Assembly: GCA_021780795.1 (NCBI GenBank)
Contig: JAJXYA010000093.1
Location: forward strand, 1-5,423
Direction of reading: 5' to 3'
DNA from: Bacillota bacterium
GTDB lineage: Bacteria; Bacillota_A; Clostridia; Clostridiales; Clostridiaceae
DNA: 5,423 bases
The notes beneath the pieces are model-generated. The model was not told the origin of the DNA. It searched no databases and saw only the letters and a program-made list of their open reading frames with translations. The translations under genes and the position numbers were made by a program. Below are positions 1-5,423 of the stretch, piece after piece (the first letter of the stretch is position 1; every line of letters starts with the position of its first letter).

Positions 1-661
1 TGAATTAACAAAACAAAGTTTTGAAGATGTTATGATATCTAATAGACAAAAACTTTTAGGTGATAAATATGTTAAGAATGACATTGGTAGTTTAAACTTA
101 GGCGTAAAAGTTAATGATGTAGATACTATTTTCACACAAGGATCTTTTAAGGCTACAGATAGTAGTACAGATTTTGCTATTGATGGAAGAGGATTCTTTG
201 TGGCTCAAAATGGAAATAAAGAAGTTTATACAAGAGATGGAAACTTTAAGGTTAATCAACAAGGATATTTAATAACAAATGATGGAAGTAAAGTATTAGG
301 AATAAATAATACTACTGGTGCTAAAGAACCAATATATGTTGGAGATGCAAAGTTTTCATTAGACGGAGAAAATAATATCAATATTGAAGGAATCGGTACA
401 ACCGATAAGTTATTAACAGCAGATCTGCAAAATTATAATTCACTGGAACCGCTAGGGGATAATTACACTACAGTTGATACTCCTATTTATAATGCTACGG
501 TTAATGTAAGACAAAATTTTCTTGAAGCATCAAATGTAGACCCATCCGAAGAAATGGTGAAACTTATGGAAGTAAAAAGACAATTTGAAACAAATCAAAA
601 GTTTGTTAAGATGCAAGATGAAACAGTACAAAAAGCTGCAAGTGAATTAGGTCGTGTATAA
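1..661 (+). CDS. Flagellar basal-body rod protein, FlgF/FlhO-like (5' truncated)
   Basis: The reading frame is open from base 2, so the gene starts upstream. The Met at base 32 is internal: the ten codons before it (ELTKQSFEDV) match the region that follows the N-terminal rod motif in this family. About 219 residues are visible. Family full length is about 250-270, so roughly 30-40 N-terminal residues are missing, including the SGM...NNLAN...TGFK rod signature. Visible are the central FlgE/F/G-type domain (TDFAIDGRGFFVAQ, then VYTRDGNFKVNQQGYL) and a C-terminal rod/hook helix (FLEASNVDPSEEMVKLMEVKRQFE). The ending QDETVQKAASELGRV resembles FlgF and Bacillus FlhO more than FlgG. Known family role: an axial protein of the distal flagellar rod, exported by the flagellar type III apparatus. 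The next gene is a paralogue 18 nt downstream in the same operon. Assignment to the flagellar rod family is secure; FlgF versus FlgG naming is less so. Confidence 0.93.
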   Translation, partial: ELTKQSFEDVMISNRQKLLGDKYVKNDIGSLNLGVKVNDVDTIFTQGSFKATDSSTDFAIDGRGFFVAQNGNKEVYTRDGNFKVNQQGYLITNDGSKVLGINNTTGAKEPIYVGDAKFSLDGENNINIEGIGTTDKLLTADLQNYNSLEPLGDNYTTVDTPIYNATVNVRQNFLEASNVDPSEEMVKLMEVKRQFETNQKFVKMQDETVQKAASELGRV

Positions 662-663
662 TA

Positions 664-670
664 GAGGAGG
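664..670 (+). promoter_or_regulatory. Ribosome binding site of the FlgG/FlhP-like gene
   Basis: GAGGAGG lies 9 nt before the ATG at 680, within the 18-nt gap after the preceding flagellar gene. The short gap and lack of a promoter between the two genes support co-transcription. Confidence 0.85.
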
Positions 671-679
671 AAACAAATT

Positions 680-1447
680 ATGTTTAATATTTTTGCTACT
701 GCTAAAAGTGGTATGAGTGCATATCAAGAAAAACTTGATTATCTTTCAAATGACTTAGTTAATAGTACAACTACAGGATATAAAAGCACAGATGTTGGAT
801 TTAAAGATCTTTTAACAGAATCATTAAATAGAAATGGAACTCCGCTTGTAAATAAAAAAGCTATAAGTGGTACTGGAGTTAAACTTGGCATAAATTATGC
901 AACAAATAAGCAAGGAAGTCTTATAACGACAGGTGGAAAGACAGATTTGGCTATAGATGGGAAAGGATATTTTGCGGTTACACAAGCTAATGGAAATATA
1001 GTATACACTAGGGATGGTAATTTTAAAATTGATTCAAATGGAACATTAGTAGACTCAAGTGGAAAAAAAGTGTATATTCAATATGAAAATGGAGCTTCAG
1101 AAGGAAGTCCTGCTTTGGAAAATAGTAATATATCAATAGATCAAGATGGTGGAATAACAATGAAGGTTGGAGAGCAAATGACTAAAATTGGAACCATTCC
1201 AGTTTTTACAGCTATAGGTGATAAAGGATTTATACCTATTGGAAATAGTTGCTTTACTCCAAGCTCAGATGCTCAAGTAACATTGAGTAATAATTATAAT
1301 GTAGTACAAGGTTCTTTAGAAGGATCAAATGTAGATACAGGTGAAGTATTTTCGGATATTATATTAACTCAAAGAGCTTTTCAACTTAGTTCAAAAGCAG
1401 TAACAGCCGCAGATGATATGTGGAGTATGATAAATAACATGAGATAA
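680..1447 (+). CDS. Flagellar basal-body rod protein FlgG/FlhP-like
   Basis: Complete 255-aa protein, close to the usual 255-270 aa. The ATG start has a strong GAGGAGG at 664-670, 9 nt upstream. The N-terminal rod motif is at residues 10-35 (SGMSAYQEKLDYLSNDL, then TTTGYK). It reads SNDLVN where the family usually has (S)NNLAN, a mild deviation. The central FlgE/F/G domain follows (LAIDGKGYFAV at 90-100, YTRDGNFKIDSNG at 109-121). The C-terminal helix has the rod/hook consensus (LEGSNVDTGEVFSDIILTQR at 213-232, then AFQLSSKAVTAADDMWSMI). Such proteins polymerise through their N- and C-terminal helices to form the distal rod that carries torque from motor to hook. There is no cleavable signal peptide, as expected for type III flagellar export. 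It is the last gene of its operon, since a strong terminator follows 14 nt after the stop. It could equally be labelled FlhP, the second of the Bacillus flhO-flhP pair. Confidence 0.93.
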   Translation: MFNIFATAKSGMSAYQEKLDYLSNDLVNSTTTGYKSTDVGFKDLLTESLNRNGTPLVNKKAISGTGVKLGINYATNKQGSLITTGGKTDLAIDGKGYFAVTQANGNIVYTRDGNFKIDSNGTLVDSSGKKVYIQYENGASEGSPALENSNISIDQDGGITMKVGEQMTKIGTIPVFTAIGDKGFIPIGNSCFTPSSDAQVTLSNNYNVVQGSLEGSNVDTGEVFSDIILTQRAFQLSSKAVTAADDMWSMINNMR

Positions 1448-1461
1448 TTAAATTTTAAATT

Positions 1462-1511
1462 ACACTAATGCGTATATCCAATTAAAATTGGATATACGCA
1501 TTAGTGTTTTT
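1462..1511 (+). terminator. Rho-independent terminator of the flagellar operon
   Basis: Arms 1462-1483 and 1486-1507 are perfectly complementary over 22 bp. In practice this is a 21-bp stem with a 4-nt TAAA loop. A run of five T follows at 1507-1511. It begins 14 nt after the stop codon of the FlgG/FlhP-like gene and is followed by the promoter of the next gene, so it separates two transcription units. The stem is notably longer than most intrinsic terminators. Confidence 0.9.
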
Positions 1512-1551
1512 GTATAGGACATTGCACTGCAATTGTCAATTGAATTAGGTC

Positions 1552-1580
1552 TTTACATTGTTTCACTTTATAAGTAAAAT
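1552..1580 (+). promoter_or_regulatory. Probable sigma-A type promoter of the pyrophosphatase gene
   Basis: A -35 like TTTACA (1552-1557) and a -10 like TAAAAT (1575-1580) are separated by exactly 17 nt, each one mismatch from consensus. Transcription would start near 1587, giving a leader of about 35 nt that contains the ribosome binding site. The position between a strong terminator and the gene fits. It is predicted from sequence only; in such A/T-rich DNA chance matches are common. Confidence 0.6.
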
Positions 1581-1608
1581 AAATATGTATTATAAAATGA
1601 AAATATAT

Positions 1609-1614
1609 AGGAGG
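1609..1614 (+). promoter_or_regulatory. Ribosome binding site that fixes the TTG start at 1622
   Basis: AGGAGG lies 7 nt before TTG 1622. An in-frame stop (TGA 1598-1600) lies just upstream and the next in-frame Met is residue 90, far past the catalytic His10-Asp14-Asp16 motif. TTG is therefore the only reasonable start. Confidence 0.9.
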
Positions 1615-1621
1615 AATTATT

Positions 1622-3268
1622 TTGGAAAATATAGTTTATGTAACTGGGCATAAAAATCCTGATTCAGATTCTATTTGTGCTGCATATGGTTATTCTGAAT
1701 TTAAAAATAAGACTAGTAATCTTCCAACTATACCTGTAAGATTAGGGAATGTAAATGCAGAAACACAATTTATATTAGATTACTTTGGAGTTAAAGCTCC
1801 AAGATTATTAGAAACAGTTAAACTTAAAGTTGAAGATTTAGCTATTGATACTATTTCATCAATATTACCTAATGTTTCTTTAAAGATGGCATGGAATATT
1901 ATGAGAGATAATCATATCAAATCTTTACCAGTAGTTGATGATAAGGATAGATTAGTAGGAATTCTTTCAATTTCAAATTTAGCATCATCATGTATGGATA
2001 TATCTGATGATAATATATTGGCTAAAAGTAAGACATCAATAGAAAATATATTAGATACACTTTTAGCTAGAAGTATATACATAAATGAAGATTGTAAAAT
2101 ATTTAAAGGTAAGATTGCAGTTACCGCAATGAAACCAGACAGCTTAAAAGAACTTATTAATGAAGGGGACATTGCACTTGTGGGAGACAGGCCTGCTGCG
2201 CAAGAAGCTTTAATTGATATGAAAACATCATTAATTATAATAACTGGTTCTCATACACTTGCAGAAAATTTACTTCCTAAAGCTAAGGAAAATGGAGTTA
2301 ATGTAATAAGTACACCTTATCATTCTTTTGTAGCTTCAAGATTATTAACTCAAAGTATACCAGTAAGTTATGTCATGGCTACCAATAATTTAATATCATT
2401 TTCAAAGGATGATTTAGTTGAAGATATTAAAGATATTATGGCTGAAACTAGGTATAATAGCTATCCTGTGACTGATGAAAATGGAAAAGTTATTGGGACT
2501 GTTTCAAGATATCATCTTATTTCAGATCATAAGAAAAAGGTTATTCAAGTAGATCACAATGAAAGAGGGCAATCTGTTGATGGTTTAGAAGGAGCAGAAG
2601 TTCTTGAAATTATAGATCACCACAGAGTAGCAGATATTCAAACAAGTAATCCAATATATTTTAGAAATGAACCACTCGGAAGTTCTTCAACTATAGTTGG
2701 TAAATGTTACTTTGAGCATGGTATAAATCCATCTAAAGAATCAGCAGGACTATTATGTGGAGCTATAATTTCAGATACTTTATTATTTAAAAGCCCTACT
2801 TGTACAGAACAAGATAAGACAATATGTAAGAGATTAGCAGAAATAGCTGGAATCTCAAGTTTAGAAGAATTTGCAAAGGAAATGTTTAAAGCAGGGACTT
2901 CTTTAAAAGGAAAAAGTGTATCTCAAATATTTAATCAAGACTTTAAACCATTTAAAATGGGAGAAACTAAGGTTGGGGTAGCTCAAGTTAATACTATGGA
3001 TATTGATGGATTCATGCCATTAAAAGATGAAATGTTGAATTTCATGAAAAATGAAGCAGAGAGCAAAGGCTATGATGTAGTGATGCTACTTTTAACTGAT
3101 TTATTAACAGAAGGTTCACAAGTTTTGGTTGCCGGTGAAAGATATGACTATATTGAAAAGACATTCAAGGTTGAATTAAAAGATTCAATGGCATTTTTAC
3201 CTGGAGTATTATCAAGAAAAAAACAAGTGATACCACCACTTACAAATGTAATTAATTCAATGAAATAA
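1622..3268 (+). CDS. Family II inorganic pyrophosphatase with CBS-DRTGG-CBS regulatory insert
   Basis: Manganese/cobalt-dependent soluble pyrophosphatase (PPi + H2O to 2 Pi), 548 aa. The catalytic DHH domain is split by a regulatory insert. Residues 1-65 carry GHKNPDSDS, with likely metal ligands His10, Asp14 and Asp16. CBS domain 1 is about 70-130 (MRDNHIKSLPVVDDKDRLVG). The DRTGG domain is about 137-245 (GDR at 188-190, TGSH at 208-211). CBS domain 2 is about 246-303 (YNSYPVTDENGKVIGTVSR). The DHH domain resumes with DHN at 311-313, the signature DHH at 332-334 and Asp385. The DHHA2 domain ends in SRKKQ (531-535), the substrate-binding signature. All expected catalytic residues are present, so it should be active. 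In the characterised C. perfringens homologue with the same architecture, AMP/ADP inhibit and diadenosine polyphosphates activate through this insert; the same control here is inferred. It appears to be transcribed alone, with its own promoter and terminator. Confidence 0.96.
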   Translation: MENIVYVTGHKNPDSDSICAAYGYSEFKNKTSNLPTIPVRLGNVNAETQFILDYFGVKAPRLLETVKLKVEDLAIDTISSILPNVSLKMAWNIMRDNHIKSLPVVDDKDRLVGILSISNLASSCMDISDDNILAKSKTSIENILDTLLARSIYINEDCKIFKGKIAVTAMKPDSLKELINEGDIALVGDRPAAQEALIDMKTSLIIITGSHTLAENLLPKAKENGVNVISTPYHSFVASRLLTQSIPVSYVMATNNLISFSKDDLVEDIKDIMAETRYNSYPVTDENGKVIGTVSRYHLISDHKKKVIQVDHNERGQSVDGLEGAEVLEIIDHHRVADIQTSNPIYFRNEPLGSSSTIVGKCYFEHGINPSKESAGLLCGAIISDTLLFKSPTCTEQDKTICKRLAEIAGISSLEEFAKEMFKAGTSLKGKSVSQIFNQDFKPFKMGETKVGVAQVNTMDIDGFMPLKDEMLNFMKNEAESKGYDVVMLLLTDLLTEGSQVLVAGERYDYIEKTFKVELKDSMAFLPGVLSRKKQVIPPLTNVINSMK

Positions 3269-3289
3269 AAGGATTATTAAGATAAATTG

Positions 3290-3331
3290 AAATAGGCTAC
3301 ATACTGCACAAGTATGTAGCCTATTTATTTG
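3290..3331 (+). terminator. Rho-independent terminator after the pyrophosphatase gene
   Basis: A 16-bp perfect stem (3290-3305 with 3311-3326) and a 5-nt GCACA loop are followed by a T-rich stretch (TATTTG). It begins 22 nt after the TAA stop. The T-tract is interrupted, so it may be less efficient than the 1462-1511 terminator. Confidence 0.82.
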
Positions 3332-3362
3332 ATTGGCGATATAATTTATTCTAATTATTTTA

Positions 3363-3500
3363 CGCACTTTTTCAAAATATGAAAAGTTCTTGATTGTGCT
3401 TCGCACTTTTTCAAAAAGTGAAAAGACCCTAATTGTGCTTCGCACTTTTTTTTTAGGGGAAAAGATCTTGGTTGTGCTAAAGCACCTTTTTTTAATGTGC
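3363..3500 (+). repeat. Three 39-bp tandem repeats plus a decayed fourth unit
   Basis: Units are 3363-3401, 3402-3440 and 3441-3479, followed by a shortened remnant at 3480-3500. Units 1 and 2 match at 33 of 39 positions; unit 3 matches unit 2 at 28 and unit 1 at 29 (hand-aligned, no gaps). Each begins CGCACTTTTT, has GAAAAG near its middle (positions 19-24 of units 1 and 2) and ends TTGTGCT. At each junction GTGC pairs with the next unit's GCAC (3396-3406, 3435-3445, 3474-3485), giving a short hairpin directly followed by a T-run. Unit 2 also holds a perfect CACTTTTT-C-AAAAAGTG palindrome (3404-3420). The array is noncoding, between the pyrophosphatase terminator and the Ca2+ ATPase gene. 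Function is unknown. It could act in leader attenuation, belong to a dispersed intergenic repeat family, or be slippage debris. Confidence 0.85.
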
Positions 3501-3530
3501 ATAACTTTTAAAAAGGAAAATATATATAGT

Positions 3531-3543
3531 ATATAGTCTATAT
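3531..3543 (+). promoter_or_regulatory. 13-nt palindrome before the Ca2+ ATPase, possible operator
   Basis: ATATAG-T-CTATAT is a perfect inverted repeat, 1 nt upstream of the AGGAGG of the ATPase gene. Its place is where an operator or the end of a promoter would lie, but the whole stretch 3517-3545 is almost pure A/T, so the palindrome may be fortuitous. No clear -35 accompanies it: the best guess is TTTAAA 3507-3512, 17 nt, TATATA 3530-3535, which is weak. Confidence 0.3.
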
Positions 3544-3544
3544 T

Positions 3545-3550
3545 AGGAGG
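3545..3550 (+). promoter_or_regulatory. Ribosome binding site that fixes the GTG start at 3558
   Basis: AGGAGG lies 7 nt before GTG 3558. An in-frame TAG at 3534-3536 excludes an earlier start, and the first in-frame ATG is codon 191, inside the actuator domain. GTG is therefore the start. Confidence 0.9.
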
Positions 3551-3557
3551 AAAAGTT

Positions 3558-5423
3558 GTGATACAGGAAAAGGAATTTACATCTGGTCTTAGTACTAAAG
3601 AAGCAGAAAAGAGGATTAATAACTTTGGACTTAATGAATTGAAACACAATAAAAGAGCGTCAGCATTTAAGATATTTCTATCTCAATTTAATGATTTTAT
3701 TGTTTGGGTATTGATTGGAGCTACAATAATTTCAGGAGTTATTGGGGATAAGGCAGATGCTATTACCATACTTATAATAGTTGTTATTAATGCAATACTA
3801 GGATTTGTTCAAGAATTTAGGACTGAGAAATCATTAGAAGCATTAAAGGAACTAGCAGCGCCAACTTGTAAAGTTTTAAGGGATTCAAGTATAAAAATTA
3901 TAAATTCAATTTATTTAACAATTGGAGATATTGTTATTGTAGAGGCTGGAGATAGGATACCTGCAGATGGTTTTTTTATTGAAAGTTCAGGAATAGTTGT
4001 GGATGAATCTTTATTAACTGGTGAATCAGTTGGTGTAAATAAGGATGCTAAACAATATAAAATTAATGATACACAATTGAAAGTAGAAAATGGACAGAAA
4101 GCATCAAAGAAAAATAATATAGGATTTATGGGGACAACTGTAGTAAAAGGAAAAGGGTTATTTAAAGTTGATTGCATAGGCATGAAAACTGAAATGGGAA
4201 AAATAGCAGATTTAATTCAAAACATTGAGGAAGAAAGGTCTCCTTTAAATAAAAGATTAGATTCATTAGGAAAAGTTTTAGTTGTTATTTGTATTATAAT
4301 TTGTGGTATCGTTACTATAATGGGAATAATAAGAGGAAATGATGTAACAGAGATGTTTTTACTTGGAGTTAGTCTTGCAGTTGCTGCAATTCCAGAAGGA
4401 CTGGCTGCCATTGTTACAGTTTCATTAGCTCTTGGAGTATCTAGAATGCTTAAAAAAAATGCACTTGTAAGAAAACTCCCAGCAGTAGAAACACTAGGAT
4501 GCACATCTGTAATATGCTCTGATAAGACTGGTACGTTAACTCAAAATAAAATGACAGTAAAAGAAGTTTATATAAATGGTGGACTTCATGAACTTGACAA
4601 AGAAAAAATAAGTGAATGTACAAAGTTTATGAAGGCTCTTGTTTACTGTAATGATTGTAATTATGATTTTACTAAGAATAAAATGAGTGAAGCACTTCAT
4701 GGAGATCCAACAGAAACAGCATTAATAAATATGTTTTTTTATGAAGTTAAAGACCTTGAAAGTTTTATAAAAAAGACTACTAGAGTATTTGATATACCTT
4801 TTGATTCAACCAGAAAAATGATGTCAGTTATTGTAAAAGAAGGAGAAAAGGAAACTTGTTATGTAAAAGGTGCTCCGGAAAGGATAATAGAAAGATGCGA
4901 TTTTATATTGGAAAATAATAAGATTAAACCGTTCACATATCAAAAGAAAAAGCAAGTAACTGATTTTATTACAGCGATGTCATCAAGAGCATTGAGATGT
5001 ATAGCAGGGGCATATAAAGAAGAACATTTAATAAAAGGAGAGAAACTAGAACAAAATTTGATTTTCTTAGGTATAGCAGGAAGTATAGATCCTCCTAGAG
5101 AAGAGGCTAGAGATGCAGTTTTGAAATGCAAACTTGCAGGGATAAAGCCTATTATGATAACAGGAGATCATCAGAATACTGCCCTTGCAATAGCGAAATC
5201 TTTAAACATATGTAATACTTCTGAGCAAGTTATGACAGGTGAGGAAATTGAAGCAATAAGTGATTTAGAATTAGAAGGCAAAATAAAAAAAATACGCGTA
5301 TTTGCACGGGTTTCACCTAATCATAAATTAAGAATTATAAGAGCATTTAAGAAAAAAGGGAATATTGTTGCTATGACAGGAGATGGTGTAAATGATGCAC
5401 CAGCTATCAAAGAATCAGATATA
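3558..5423 (+). CDS. Ca2+-transporting P-type ATPase (P2A), 3' truncated
   Basis: Starts at GTG and stays open to the last base; 622 codons are visible of about 850-900 expected. It is an ATP-driven membrane pump, most like bacterial SERCA/PMCA-type Ca2+ exporters. Domains in order: N-terminal cation-ATPase region (1-45, LSTKEAEKRINNFGLNEL); TM1-TM2 (about 46-84); actuator domain with TGES at 154-157 (dephosphorylation Glu156); TM3 (about 238-257); TM4 (about 264-294) with VAAIPEGL at 275-282, where Glu280 is the equivalent of the Ca2+ ligand Glu309 of SERCA; P domain with DKTGTLT at 322-328 (phosphorylated Asp322); N domain with GDPTE at 382-386 and KGAPE at 437-441; and P-domain TGD at 535-537 and TGDGVND at 607-613. 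The ETLGCTSVICSDKTGT block (311-326) is nearly SERCA-identical, supporting Ca2+ over Na+/K+ or heavy metals. TM5-TM10, with the remaining ion ligands, lie beyond the window, so stoichiometry cannot be judged. All catalytic motifs seen are intact. Confidence 0.93.
   Translation, partial: MIQEKEFTSGLSTKEAEKRINNFGLNELKHNKRASAFKIFLSQFNDFIVWVLIGATIISGVIGDKADAITILIIVVINAILGFVQEFRTEKSLEALKELAAPTCKVLRDSSIKIINSIYLTIGDIVIVEAGDRIPADGFFIESSGIVVDESLLTGESVGVNKDAKQYKINDTQLKVENGQKASKKNNIGFMGTTVVKGKGLFKVDCIGMKTEMGKIADLIQNIEEERSPLNKRLDSLGKVLVVICIIICGIVTIMGIIRGNDVTEMFLLGVSLAVAAIPEGLAAIVTVSLALGVSRMLKKNALVRKLPAVETLGCTSVICSDKTGTLTQNKMTVKEVYINGGLHELDKEKISECTKFMKALVYCNDCNYDFTKNKMSEALHGDPTETALINMFFYEVKDLESFIKKTTRVFDIPFDSTRKMMSVIVKEGEKETCYVKGAPERIIERCDFILENNKIKPFTYQKKKQVTDFITAMSSRALRCIAGAYKEEHLIKGEKLEQNLIFLGIAGSIDPPREEARDAVLKCKLAGIKPIMITGDHQNTALAIAKSLNICNTSEQVMTGEEIEAISDLELEGKIKKIRVFARVSPNHKLRIIRAFKKKGNIVAMTGDGVNDAPAIKESDI

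Noticed and set aside
32..661. Met at base 32 as the true start of the first flagellar gene
   Set aside because: The frame is open to the window edge, the upstream codons match family sequence, no ribosome binding site precedes it, and the N-terminal rod signature would be missing.
1517..1528. 12-mer GGACATTGCACT shared with 2167-2178
   Set aside because: One copy is intergenic and the other is within codons of the pyrophosphatase DRTGG domain. There is no extended similarity, so it is probably chance.
1912..2172. Minus-strand open frame inside the pyrophosphatase gene
   Set aside because: It is antisense to a well-conserved coding region with intact domains, and the product has no recognisable motif.
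3363..3500. CRISPR array
   Set aside because: The units are contiguous and similar along their full length, with no unique spacers, and no cas genes are nearby.
3332..3557. Metal riboswitch (for example yybP-ykoY type) before the Ca2+ pump
   Set aside because: I could not find the conserved core of any known riboswitch class. The leader consists of the tandem repeats and A/T-rich sequence. A covariance-model scan would settle it.
3257..3649. Minus-strand open frame across the repeat array
   Set aside because: Its length comes from the 39-bp period, a multiple of three that keeps the frame open. The product is repetitive low-complexity sequence, it crosses a terminator and overlaps the ATPase start.
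3911..5131. Three minus-strand open frames inside the Ca2+ ATPase gene
   Set aside because: All lie antisense to conserved P-type ATPase motifs and have no recognisable protein features.

Overview
The window looks like a chromosomal segment of a low-GC, motile, Gram-positive anaerobe, most likely Clostridium sensu stricto. This rests on the very A/T-rich coding with A/T-ending codons, strong AGGAGG ribosome binding sites, ATG/TTG/GTG start usage, a tandem pair of flagellar rod genes of the FlhO/FlhP (FlgF/FlgG) type, and a family II pyrophosphatase with the CBS-DRTGG-CBS insert known from Clostridium perfringens. The species is not determined. All genes lie on the + strand.

Layout. (1) 1-661: 3' part of a FlgF/FlhO-like flagellar rod gene whose start lies before the window. 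(2) 680-1447: complete FlgG/FlhP-like rod gene, 18 nt downstream and clearly in the same operon. (3) 1462-1511: a 22-bp perfect hairpin with a T-run, which ends the flagellar operon. (4) 1512-1621: promoter region (TTTACA-17-TAAAAT) and ribosome binding site of the next gene. (5) 1622-3268: complete 548-aa nucleotide-regulated Mn/Co-dependent inorganic pyrophosphatase, starting at TTG. (6) 3290-3331: its terminator. (7) 3363-3500: three 39-bp tandem repeats plus a decayed fourth, which form a row of short hairpins each followed by T-runs. (8) 3531-3543: a 13-nt palindrome just before the next ribosome binding site. (9) 3558-5423: the first 622 codons of a P2A-type Ca2+-transporting ATPase, starting at GTG and cut off by the window end.

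The window therefore holds three independent transcription units: the tail of a flagellar operon, a single-gene pyrophosphatase unit and the start of a calcium pump unit. The rod proteins build the distal axle of the flagellar basal body. The pyrophosphatase removes PPi from biosynthesis under adenine-nucleotide control. The pump expels Ca2+ using ATP. No functional link between the three is evident, and I see no mobile element, phage gene, CRISPR array, RNA gene or defence system. The least ordinary feature is the repeat/hairpin array in front of the calcium pump.
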